DNA of 28,653 bases from NCBI RefSeq assembly GCF_042432825.1, contig NZ_JBHLWN010000118.1, positions 1-28,653 of the forward strand. The letters run 5' to 3'. The DNA is from Gordoniibacillus chartarius. Lineage in GTDB: Bacteria; Bacillota; Bacilli; Paenibacillales; NBRC-103111. Both the position numbers and the translations under genes were made by a program. Shown piece by piece: positions 7,623 to 14,630 of the stretch. Positions within the stretch are counted from its first letter, which is position 1; every line of letters starts with the position of its first letter. The notes under the pieces were generated by a model, which was not told where the DNA came from, did no database searches, and saw nothing but the letters and a program-made list of their open reading frames with translations.

Positions 7623-8030
7623 TTATTCATCATGTTCCCGTTCGCAAATGACTTCAGTGAACAAATTCAACGGAAACAGAGTAGGAACTTCTTTCCCCGG
7701 TATCTTAATGAACTCGACAAAATCTTTTCCGACTCGGATTAATTTTCCGCGCAGTTCGCCGATATCTTCAGCGGTTGCAGTTAAATCAAATGGTTTCGTT
7801 GCTTTAACGCGTTCATTCAGGACGATGAAGAAGGATGTTTGGAAATCTACTGCTGTCGATCCCACTGTAAATGAGGACGAGGTGACGTTGGAGAGTTTGC
7901 CCGTCGTTTTCGTTAACTGCGGAAATCCCGGTTGGAACACGGTTACCGTACTACCCGCAATCGGTTGCAGGCGTTGAACCAGCGTAATATTCTGAGGGGC
8001 TGGGCAGCCTTGAATGTCGATGTCGCTCAA
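7623..8030 (-). CDS. Hypothetical protein, possible DUF2642-like (spore-associated) fold
   Basis: A 135-residue protein from TTG at 8028-8030, which has AGGAGG seven bases upstream; a longer GTG frame to 8063 would run through that ribosome site. There are no membrane helices. It shows two weakly similar beta-rich units: GKLSNVTSSSFTVG, and GKLIRVGKDFVEFIKIPG ending in LFPLNLFTEV. This pattern resembles the Sm-like DUF2642 proteins of Bacilli, several of which are spore coat proteins; that link is from memory and is uncertain. A minus-strand CATAAAATTA at 8065-8074 could be a mother-cell sigma -10 but is not strong. It ends in the terminator at 7579-7601. Confidence 0.75.
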   Translation of the reverse strand: MSDIDIQGCPAPQNITLVQRLQPIAGSTVTVFQPGFPQLTKTTGKLSNVTSSSFTVGSTAVDFQTSFFIVLNERVKATKPFDLTATAEDIGELRGKLIRVGKDFVEFIKIPGKEVPTLFPLNLFTEVICEREHDE

Positions 8031-8129
8031 AAGATATCCTCCTATAATTTGGGTGATTGACACTTAATTTTATGCAGATCGTGAGAATATGTTTGGGCGG
8101 ACTCCCAGGTGGCATCGCTTTGGGTAACG

Positions 8130-8153
8130 AAAAAAACCGCCCACGAGGGCGGT
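8130..8153 (-). terminator. Terminator of the HD-GYP gene
   Basis: A seven-bp stem (8136-8142 with 8147-8153), four-base loop, and a run of T on the minus strand (complement of the A run at 8130-8136). It lies 27 bases past the HD-GYP stop codon. Confidence 0.88.
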
Positions 8154-8179
8154 GTACGGTCTATCGAAACTATATTTGC

Positions 8180-9358
8180 CTATTCGCCGTTCAGCACCGA
8201 ATCCGAATACAGCTCGCGAACCTCGAGAATTTTCGGCAGCTGCTCCATGAACGCGTCGACGACGCGCGGATCGAAATGCTCGCCGCGTTCTTCCTTGAAC
8301 AAATTCAGGATGCGGTCAAGCTCCCAGGCTTTCTTGTAGACGCGGTCGCTGCCGAGTGCGTCGAACACGTCGGCGATCGCGGTAATGCGGCCGAAAATAT
8401 GGATGTCTTCACCTTTCAGGCCGCGCGGGTAGCCGCGTCCGTTCCATTTTTCATGATGCTCGTAGGCGACGGTAGCGGCGGTTCTCAGGATGCGGCGGTG
8501 CGAATTTTTGAGAAGGTTGTAGCCGATGTCCGTGTGCGTCTTCATGACTTCGAACTCTTCCTCCGTCAGCTTGCCGGGCTTCTTCAGCACCTCGTCGGGA
8601 ATCGCGACCTTGCCGATGTCATGCATCGGAGACGCCATCTTGAGCAAGTCCGCTTCATCCTGCGACATGCCGAGACCGAGCGCGATCAAGTAGGAGTACT
8701 CCGCGACGCGCTTGACGTGGTTGCCGGTTTCCTTCGAACGGCTCTCGCCGATTTCGCCCATCGTAAAAATAATTTCCTTCTGCGTCTCCTCGATTTCATT
8801 CGTCAGCAGCGCCGATTCAAGCGATTTGCCGGCGTAGGAGGCGGCCAGCGTCAAATATTCCATGTCTTTCTCGGAAAATTGCTGGCTCGGCGTCATTTTG
8901 TTAATGGCCTGGTACGCTCCCATAATTTCGCCTTCGCTGTTGCGGAACGGGATCACCATGATGGCGCGGGTGTGGTAGCCGGTTTTTTTATCGGTGGCGA
9001 TCGCCCCGGTTTCGAGGAATTCGCGGTATTCTTCATTCGTGTAGGCGTCGTCGATGAACACGGCTTGATCGTTCGTTACCGCGTGTCCGACCAAGCCGTG
9101 GTGGCTCGGTATGCGCAGCTCGCTGATCCCGTGCGCCACGCGCGTCCACAGCTCGTTCTTTTTCGAGTCGAGCAGCCAGACGGTACAGCGGTCGCAGACG
9201 ATCATTTCGCGCCCCATATCGGCCATCAGCATCAAGACCCGGTCCAGGAGACGCTCGTTGGCGATTTTGGCGGCATAATCAAAAATAACGCGCAGCATTT
9301 CCTCAGGCTGCAAATCCCGCTTCACTCTTTCGAATTCTAATCCATAAGTCTCATGCAT
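8180..9358 (-). CDS. GAF plus HD-GYP domain phosphohydrolase (class II c-di-GMP phosphodiesterase-like)
   Basis: A 392-residue soluble protein. An N-terminal GAF-type sensor domain spans about residues 25-180 and contains CDRCTVWLLDSKKNELWTRV and GLVGHAVTNDQAVFIDDAY. A C-terminal HD-GYP domain (about 200-375) has HVKRVAEYS, MHDIGKVAIPDEVL with His246 and Asp247, KTHTDIGYNLL, EHHEKWNGRGYPRGLKG and DVFDALGSDRVYKKAW. The catalytic residues and the GYP motif appear intact, so cyclic di-GMP hydrolysis is expected by family; the GAF ligand is unknown. ATG at 9358 has GAGGAG about ten bases upstream. It is a single gene with its own terminator, divergent from the DUF92 gene. Confidence 0.92.
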   Translation of the reverse strand: MHETYGLEFERVKRDLQPEEMLRVIFDYAAKIANERLLDRVLMLMADMGREMIVCDRCTVWLLDSKKNELWTRVAHGISELRIPSHHGLVGHAVTNDQAVFIDDAYTNEEYREFLETGAIATDKKTGYHTRAIMVIPFRNSEGEIMGAYQAINKMTPSQQFSEKDMEYLTLAASYAGKSLESALLTNEIEETQKEIIFTMGEIGESRSKETGNHVKRVAEYSYLIALGLGMSQDEADLLKMASPMHDIGKVAIPDEVLKKPGKLTEEEFEVMKTHTDIGYNLLKNSHRRILRTAATVAYEHHEKWNGRGYPRGLKGEDIHIFGRITAIADVFDALGSDRVYKKAWELDRILNLFKEERGEHFDPRVVDAFMEQLPKILEVRELYSDSVLNGE

Positions 9359-9498
9359 GGCTGCTCAACTCCTCGTCCGTTTCAGGGCAGAACTGGTACA
9401 TCCTATATTCCTCATTAATGCGAAAACTTCCTGCTTTTTGGGGCCTATGGGTGTAATTTTATGTCGATTTCACTCGACGGAACGGAGGGCGGCAGATG

Positions 9499-9507
9499 TG
9501 GTACAAT
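9499..9507 (+). promoter_or_regulatory. Possible extended -10 promoter for the DUF92 gene
   Basis: TGGTACAAT fits an extended -10 (TGn plus TACAAT at 9502-9507). No good -35 is seen at normal spacing. It lies about 65 bases before the TTG start. Confidence 0.4.
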
Positions 9508-9571
9508 GGATCCAAATGGAATGCTTCGCCGGCAGCGGCCGGTCGGAGGCGATTGAAGGAGGAGCGGACAG

Positions 9572-10456
9572 TTGGCTTGGTTGATCGGTTTGGCGGGCAG
9601 CGGATTGATTGCGGGACTGGCCTATTGGCGGCGTTCTCTTTCCGGATCGGGCGCTGCAGCCGCCATCATTGTCGGAACGCTGCTGTACGGTTTGGGGAGC
9701 GCAGCCTGGTTCGGCACGCTGATCGCGTTCTTTGTGACGTCGACGCTGCTGTCCAAGTGGAAGCGCAAAGCGAAGGCCGCGGCAGAGGGCGGCTACGAGA
9801 AGAGCGGCCGCCGCGACGCCGGGCAGGTGCTCGCGAACGGCGGCATCGCCGCGCTGCTCTGCGCGGCCTATGCTTTGGCCGGGAACGCCGAATGGCTGTG
9901 GTGGGCGTTCATCGGCGTTATGGCCACGGTCAATGCGGACACGTGGGCGACGGAGATCGGCGGCTTCAGCCGTACGCCGCCGATCTCGATCCGCACCGGG
10001 AAGCGCGTCGCTTCCGGTGTGTCCGGCGGCGTGACCGGGCTCGGTCTCGCCGCAACGGCAGCGGGCGCCGCGTTCATCGGCGCCGCTGCATGGGCGCTCG
10101 CGGGCTGGAGCGTGAGCGTCGGCGGCACAGTGCCGGGCCCGGCAGCCGGCTTGGCCGGCGCTGCCGGGGCTCTGGCGGAGGCCGCCCCGTTCACGCTCGC
10201 CGCGCTCGCGAAGCTGGCGCTCGTTGCGCTGATCGCCGGCTCGGCGGGGGCGCTCGCCGATTCGTGGCTTGGCGCAACATGGCAGTCGATGCGGCGCTGC
10301 ACCGTGTGCGGCCGCGAGGTGGAACGGCGGCAGCATTGCGGCCGCCCCGCGGAGCCGCTGCGCGGACTGCCGTGGATGAACAACGATGCCGTCAATTTGA
10401 TCAGCTCGGTCGTTGGAGGCGGGGTAGGGGTTTTGCTAGGTGTTGCGATAGGGTAA
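9572..10456 (+). CDS. DUF92 family integral membrane protein
   Basis: A 294-residue polytopic membrane protein with about six or seven hydrophobic segments. Features of the DUF92/TIGR00297 family include SGSGAAAAIIVGTLLYGLGSAAWF near the N-terminus, RDAGQVLANGGIAALLC near 80-97, and NADTWATEIGGFSRTPP followed by TGKRVASGVSGGVT. A cytosolic CTVCGREVERRQHCG segment near 240 with three cysteines and a histidine may bind zinc. A plant member, VTE6, is a phytyl-phosphate kinase; bacterial functions are untested, so a prenyl-phosphate kinase role is only inference. It starts at TTG 9572 with AAGGAGGAG about seven bases upstream. The coding region is strongly GC-biased. Confidence 0.85.
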   Translation: MAWLIGLAGSGLIAGLAYWRRSLSGSGAAAAIIVGTLLYGLGSAAWFGTLIAFFVTSTLLSKWKRKAKAAAEGGYEKSGRRDAGQVLANGGIAALLCAAYALAGNAEWLWWAFIGVMATVNADTWATEIGGFSRTPPISIRTGKRVASGVSGGVTGLGLAATAAGAAFIGAAAWALAGWSVSVGGTVPGPAAGLAGAAGALAEAAPFTLAALAKLALVALIAGSAGALADSWLGATWQSMRRCTVCGREVERRQHCGRPAEPLRGLPWMNNDAVNLISSVVGGGVGVLLGVAIG

Positions 10457-10605
10457 CGGTATGGCGAGCATAAGCACACGCATGACAGGGCAGCACAGTT
10501 AAGCGAAGTAAACGGCCGCCGGCGCTTTCCGCTCATCATTGCCCCGGAAATCATAACTCTGCAATTCTACTAATATGAGGATCGTCTCCAAAACAGGCGC
10601 CGCGC

Positions 10606-10635
10606 TTGTCCAGACAGCGTCATTTTGAATATAAT
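10606..10635 (+). promoter_or_regulatory. Predicted promoter of the YebC-family gene
   Basis: TTGTCC (-35, 10606-10611), an 18-bp spacer and a perfect TATAAT (-10, 10630-10635), giving a leader of about 37 bases before the ATG. Confidence 0.6.
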
Positions 10636-10678
10636 GATATAAGGGAAATCAAGCTTATGAATAGAAAGTTGGTACAGC

Positions 10679-11401
10679 ATGGGACGTAAGTGGAACAATA
10701 TTAAAGAGAAGAAAGCATCGAAGGACGCCAATACGAGCCGGGTCTATGCCAAGTTCGGCATCGAAATTTATGTTGCGGCCAAGAAGGGCGAGCCTGATCC
10801 GGAGTCGAATCAGGCGCTGAAGTTCGTCCTGGAACGCGCCAAGACGTACAACGTACCGAGAGCGATCATCGACCGTGCAATTGAGAAAGCGAAAGGAAAC
10901 TCCGAGGAAAGCTATTCGGAGCTCCGTTATGAGGGCTTCGGGCCGAACGGCTCCATGATCATCGTCGATACGCTGACCAATAATGTGAACCGGACCGCTG
11001 CGGACGTGCGTTCGGCGTTTACGAAGTGCGGCGGCAACATGGGGGTCAGCGGATCTGTCGCGTACATGTTCAATGCGACTGCCGTCGTCGGACTCGAAGG
11101 CAAAACCTCCGATGAGGTGCTGGAGCTGCTAATGGAGGCGGACTTGGACGTTCGGGATATTGCCGAAGAAGACGAGGCGGTTATCATTTACGCCGAGCCG
11201 GACCAGCTGTACGCCGTACAAACTGCGCTCAAGCAAGCAGGTGTTGCGGAATTTACCGTCGCCGAACAGACGATGCTCGCTCAAAATTACGTGACGCTCT
11301 CGGGCGACGATCTGGCCAAGTTTGAGAAGCTGATCGACATGCTGGAAGATTTGGAAGATGTTCAGCGCGTGTATCACAATGTGGAATTCGAAGACGAGTA
11401 A
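10679..11401 (+). CDS. YebC/PmpR family protein
   Basis: A 240-residue protein of the YebC/PmpR/TACO1 family. It begins MGRKWNNIKEKKASKDANTS, typical of the YeeN branch. Family blocks include KFGIEIYVAAKKGEPDPESN, NVPRAIIDRAIEKAKG, EGFGPNGSMIIVDTLTNNVNRTAADVRSAFTKCGGNMG and SGSVAYMF. Members act as transcription regulators or, by recent work, as ribosome-associated factors easing translation of proline stretches. The length matches the family. The ribosome site before ATG 10679 is weak. It is a single gene with its own promoter and terminator. Confidence 0.95.
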   Translation: MGRKWNNIKEKKASKDANTSRVYAKFGIEIYVAAKKGEPDPESNQALKFVLERAKTYNVPRAIIDRAIEKAKGNSEESYSELRYEGFGPNGSMIIVDTLTNNVNRTAADVRSAFTKCGGNMGVSGSVAYMFNATAVVGLEGKTSDEVLELLMEADLDVRDIAEEDEAVIIYAEPDQLYAVQTALKQAGVAEFTVAEQTMLAQNYVTLSGDDLAKFEKLIDMLEDLEDVQRVYHNVEFEDE

Positions 11402-11423
11402 GCTCTCTTCATACCTTGCAACA

Positions 11424-11456
11424 AGGCTGCCGCGAATATACCGGGCGGCCTTTTTG
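11424..11456 (+). terminator. Terminator of the YebC-family gene
   Basis: An eight-bp stem with one T.G pair (11424-11431 with 11444-11451) is followed by TTTTTGT. It lies 23 bases past the stop codon. Confidence 0.85.
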
Positions 11457-11548
11457 TCTTACGAGGAGCTATACGGGAGGAGGGCTGCTGCGCGAACGTT
11501 GGACCATGCACGGAAGAAGTTTCATTTTAGCTGACAGGGGGCTCTCTC

Positions 11549-11745
11549 GTGGATATCAAACAAGCAACCTTGACGATGCAAGCCTTCTCCTACAGTTGTT
11601 TAAGGACGTTGTCATGGACTTGCGCGGCAGAGGCGTTGATCAGTGGAATGAACGGTATATGAGCGATATGTATTTATCCGAAAGGGAGAGCTCTACTTTC
11701 CGCGGCGCGATATTCCTTTTGTATGTTTTGAAAAGATTCTCATAA
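11549..11745 (+). pseudogene. Frameshifted, truncated GNAT acetyltransferase remnant
   Basis: This lies in a 418-bp stretch (11402-11819) with no intact gene. AGGGGG at 11536-11541 precedes a GTG at 11549 that opens VDIKQATL. The frame then reads nonsense, while the adjacent frame continues DDASLLLQLFKDVV and RGVDQWNERYMSDMYL. Joined, this is the typical opening of a Bacilli GNAT acetyltransferase (QATLDDASLLL, then DQWNERY). One missing G near 11572 explains the shift. The rest of the acetyltransferase domain, including the acetyl-CoA-binding motif, is absent, and the frame ends at 11745. No slippery heptamer is seen, so programmed frameshifting is unlikely. The family call rests on a short N-terminal segment only. 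Confidence 0.55.
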
Positions 11746-11780
11746 GCGAATGAAGTGGCGATAGCATTCCCCAAAATTGA

Positions 11781-11814
11781 GGCAGCTGCAGATGTTCTAC
11801 CATCCGCAGCTGCC
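11781..11814 (-). terminator. Terminator hairpin after the beta-propeller gene
   Basis: Arms of 14 bases with one mismatch (11781-11794 with 11801-11814) and a six-base loop. On the minus strand it is followed by TCAATTTTGGGG, a short T-rich tail. It sits five bases beyond the stop at 11820. Confidence 0.7.
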
Positions 11815-11819
11815 GTCAA

Positions 11820-14219
11820 TCAGTGCCTTACATATCCGAGCTCGGTCAAAGTATCGAGCCGGTTCGCCTTCACGGATCCGTCGGAGACCGTATACAGCGT
11901 ATCGCCGATATACAGGGCGCGGCGCACCGCATGCAGCGGGTCATACCCGTCATAGCCGGCCTTAAGCTGGTCTTGCTCGGTCATATGGGTGATGCCGCCC
12001 TTCCACTGAAAGCCCCGGTTGAGGTCCAGACTGTACACATAAGCTCCTTGGAAGGTTAGGTTGCCGTACGCATGCGGATCCTTGGCGCCGCCGCCGTCCG
12101 CTTTCACTTCCCGCACGGCGACGGGGAAGGCGAGCAGTCCCCGTTCCTTATCGAACAGAAGCGCTTTGTGGTCGCGGAGCAGATCGGATTCCGTGCCGCG
12201 GTCCCCGATGCCCGTCTTGAACAGCTCGATCGGGTTGCCGACGTCCGAGACGTCGAACAGCGACAGCTTCATGCCTTGGTAAAGCGCGTTGCCGTAGCTG
12301 TCCAGCACAGTGTCTTTGCCGAAGCCGATCAGATGCGTTTCATCGTACGGGTGCAAATAATCGCTGTAGCCGGGAATTTTGAGCGCGCCGAGAACTGCCG
12401 GCGATCGCGGGTTCGACACATCAATGACGAACAGCGGATCGACCTGCTTGAAGGTGACGAGATAGGCGCGGCCGCCCATGAAGCGGGCCGAGTATATGCG
12501 CTCCCCGGGGGCAAGGCGCTCCAGCCTGCCGATCGTCTGCATCGACTGATCCAACGTATACAGGGCGTTGCCTTCGGACTGTGTAGTTGCGATCCGGAAC
12601 ACATCGTCATATTCGTCCATGGAGAACTGGTTCAGCGGTGAGCCGGGCACGTCGCCCTTCGCCACGAAGCTGACCCGGCCGTTGTCGAGCTTAAACCGAT
12701 ATACGGTTGTCGTTTGCTCAGCGCGAACTACGGCTATGGATGGTTGATCCACAGCCGCTTCCGGCTGCAGCCAGCGCTGCCGGGTTTGCGTGACATATAA
12801 CGATTGGCTGGACATATACACATTCTGACCGCTTCCAAGGTAAGAGGAAAGCGTCATCGGAGCGTCCGGGGCGGTCATATCGAAGCCGCCGATCAACAGA
12901 ACATTAGGCTCGACCTGTCCCGGAAAATAGCGCAGCTTCGGCAGCTCCACCTGCCGCCATTCCGATCCGGAAACCGCCGAGTCCTTGTAGGCAGGCCCGA
13001 GGAGCTCTTTCGCATTGTAAACATATTTGTTCGCTGCCATATAGATGAAATTGCCGATTTTGCGGGTGGCGACGGCATCCCCCTCCAGCTCGACGCTGCG
13101 GACGATCGTCGGTTTGGCGCGATTCTCGATATTCACAACGATGGCCTTCGTAGTACTTCGCGCGGCTCGAAGGGGCATTATTTTTTTGCCTTCAAAAATA
13201 ATGCCGGGGCTCGACTCGGCGCGAACAGCAGGGGCGGCCGTATCCGTTTGCGGAGACGGAGTGTCCTGCGGAAGCTGGTCGGAAGGGAGGCTTCTATAGC
13301 TGCGTCCAACGACGACAAGCCGGTCACCGTCTACGTAAAGCTCGCTGGGCGTAAATTGTTCATCGCTGAAATTCATCGTCCCTACGGCAGCAAGCTGCTC
13401 CGCCGGTGCCGCGCGTAGGATTTTCAATTGCTGCCTGCTGAGTTGATACAAGTACGAGCCGTCCGTCTTGACGATATCGCCTTCGTCCACGCCTTCGACC
13501 TGCACGTTGGTCCGGGAGTAATTGGCCGAGCCCGCAGCGGCCCCTGCCGAACCGCCGGCCGCGGTATCGGCCGCAGCTTGCGGCGCAGCGGCTCCTGCGG
13601 CCGGAACGGGGGCTGGCGCACTCTCCGTGACGGCGGATTTCATGATTCCAACCGCACTGCTACCGTTAACCGCAGCGTTATCGAGCAGTTCCTTCAGCTT
13701 CGCCTCCGTACCTACAGCCGGGAGCCCCGTCCATTCCTGCTCGACGACGACGGCGCCCTTTACCGCATCCCACCGGACGATATGCCCGAGCGCCTCGGCG
13801 AAAGGACGCAGCGGCACATACATCGAGGCTTCGTAAATGTATGGCGAATATGGCAGCGGCACCTTGCGCCCGTTCACCTCCATGGCCGATTCCCCGAGTC
13901 TCATCACAAGCCGGGTATCGCCGGCAGAAGCCGCAATGGCCGCCGCTGGCTGTTCGCCCTCGAGCTTCTCCACCTTAACGCCGAGCTTCTCCGCAAGCGG
14001 GACAACCGGAACGAATAACGCACCGTTCACCATTGCCGCCGCGGGCGCGAATTCGGCTTCTTTGCCGTTCACCCATACCGGAAGCCCCGGTTCGATCGCG
14101 GGTGCGGTTTCCGCTGCTGCGGCAACCGTCCGCACCGCGGGAAGCTCCGTCCCCGTGCAGCCTGCCATCGGAGCCAGCATCGCCGCGGCTCCGAGCCAAA
14201 ACACAAACAGCCGTCTCAT
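11820..14219 (-). CDS. Lipoprotein with stalk (copper amine oxidase N-like) and C-terminal beta-propeller domains
   Basis: A 799-residue exported protein. A signal peptide ends in APMAGC with Cys21 as probable lipid-attachment residue. Residues about 47-165 form a stalk domain of the copper amine oxidase N-terminal type (VWVNGKEAEF, LFVPVVPLAEKLGV, MYVPLRPFAEALGH), common in Paenibacillaceae surface proteins. An Ala/Gly-rich linker (about 200-235) precedes a large beta-propeller domain of the COG4880 kind: NVQVEGVDEGDIVKTDGSYLYQLS, then repeated blades and LHAVRRALYIGDTLYTVSDG near the end. Function of COG4880 proteins is unknown; by layout this is a cell-surface binding or scaffold protein. 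The start codon and its GGGGG ribosome site lie within a long stem-loop (14207-14266). Confidence 0.88.
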   Translation of the reverse strand: MRRLFVFWLGAAAMLAPMAGCTGTELPAVRTVAAAAETAPAIEPGLPVWVNGKEAEFAPAAAMVNGALFVPVVPLAEKLGVKVEKLEGEQPAAAIAASAGDTRLVMRLGESAMEVNGRKVPLPYSPYIYEASMYVPLRPFAEALGHIVRWDAVKGAVVVEQEWTGLPAVGTEAKLKELLDNAAVNGSSAVGIMKSAVTESAPAPVPAAGAAAPQAAADTAAGGSAGAAAGSANYSRTNVQVEGVDEGDIVKTDGSYLYQLSRQQLKILRAAPAEQLAAVGTMNFSDEQFTPSELYVDGDRLVVVGRSYRSLPSDQLPQDTPSPQTDTAAPAVRAESSPGIIFEGKKIMPLRAARSTTKAIVVNIENRAKPTIVRSVELEGDAVATRKIGNFIYMAANKYVYNAKELLGPAYKDSAVSGSEWRQVELPKLRYFPGQVEPNVLLIGGFDMTAPDAPMTLSSYLGSGQNVYMSSQSLYVTQTRQRWLQPEAAVDQPSIAVVRAEQTTTVYRFKLDNGRVSFVAKGDVPGSPLNQFSMDEYDDVFRIATTQSEGNALYTLDQSMQTIGRLERLAPGERIYSARFMGGRAYLVTFKQVDPLFVIDVSNPRSPAVLGALKIPGYSDYLHPYDETHLIGFGKDTVLDSYGNALYQGMKLSLFDVSDVGNPIELFKTGIGDRGTESDLLRDHKALLFDKERGLLAFPVAVREVKADGGGAKDPHAYGNLTFQGAYVYSLDLNRGFQWKGGITHMTEQDQLKAGYDGYDPLHAVRRALYIGDTLYTVSDGSVKANRLDTLTELGYVRH

Positions 14220-14266
14220 TTCACCAAATCCCCCTTAAAGTGGCATTTGGTGAAACAGACGGCTGT
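14207..14266 (-). promoter_or_regulatory. Two-part stem-loop enclosing the ribosome site and start codon
   Basis: On the minus strand, outer arms of ten bases (ACAGCCGTCT pairing with AGACGGCTGT; 14257-14266 with 14207-14216) enclose inner arms of eleven bases (14245-14255 with 14219-14229). The apical loop carries AAGGGGG, the likely ribosome site, and the ATG (14217-14219) sits at the inner bulge. A T-rich stretch (TTTGTGTTTT) follows, so it might also act as a terminator of the pepF/lapA-like transcript or as an attenuator. Confidence 0.65.
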
Positions 14267-14305
14267 TCGAATACGAATGTTGCAGACAAGCAAACCGATT
14301 GATGC

Positions 14306-14626
14306 TTACATCGGTGCCCGTTCACCGCCGGCCGGCAGCGTACCGTCCAACGCGGGTGCGGCGGCGCTGCTTCCCGTGGCGTCGAGCTCGGCCAGCTTCT
14401 TCTCCAGCGCGCGAATGCGCCGCTGCAGCCGGTACTGCCGAATGATGCCGAACAGGCCGACAATAAGCCCGCCCAGCAAAGTGGAGGTCAAGATGACCAG
14501 AATCAGAGGCGTACTCGTCTCCGCGAAGCCGAAGTTGACGCGCACCGGCTCGACGTTAATAACGGCGAATACGGCGGTCAGCAAGGCGAAGACGAGGGCG
14601 CTGATCAGCGTCCATTGGATTTTCAT
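14306..14626 (-). CDS. LapA-domain (DUF1049) small membrane protein
   Basis: A 106-residue protein with two hydrophobic segments (about 5-26 and 41-64), then a basic coiled-coil tail (RQYRLQRRIRALEKKLAEL) and a flexible Ala/Pro/Gly end. The pattern FAVINVEPVRVNFGF between the helices is characteristic of the LapA/DUF1049 domain. In Proteobacteria LapA helps control lipopolysaccharide synthesis; Gram-positive homologues have no known role, and this cell should lack lipopolysaccharide. It begins four bases after the pepF stop, with GTG 14629 as an alternative start, so it is probably translated with pepF. The ribosome site is weak, consistent with coupling. Confidence 0.88.
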   Translation of the reverse strand: MKIQWTLISALVFALLTAVFAVINVEPVRVNFGFAETSTPLILVILTSTLLGGLIVGLFGIIRQYRLQRRIRALEKKLAELDATGSSAAAPALDGTLPAGGERAPM

Positions 14627-14630
14627 CACG

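Noticed and set aside
8057..9340. Long open frame (427 codons) on the plus strand opposite the HD-GYP gene
   Set aside because: It is antisense to a clear GAF/HD-GYP protein, has an Arg/His/Val-rich composition typical of a shadow frame and no ribosome site.
9496..10473. Arg-rich frame overlapping the DUF92 gene on the same strand
   Set aside because: Extreme arginine content and no family features; the DUF92 frame has the ribosome site and membrane helices.
11416..11548. Upstream extension of the acetyltransferase remnant
   Set aside because: It would begin within the YebC-gene terminator and the peptide has no family resemblance; the better start is GTG 11549.
11570..11576. Programmed -1 frameshift in the acetyltransferase relic
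   Set aside because: No slippery heptamer or following structure, and the rest of the protein is missing; mutation or sequence error is simpler.
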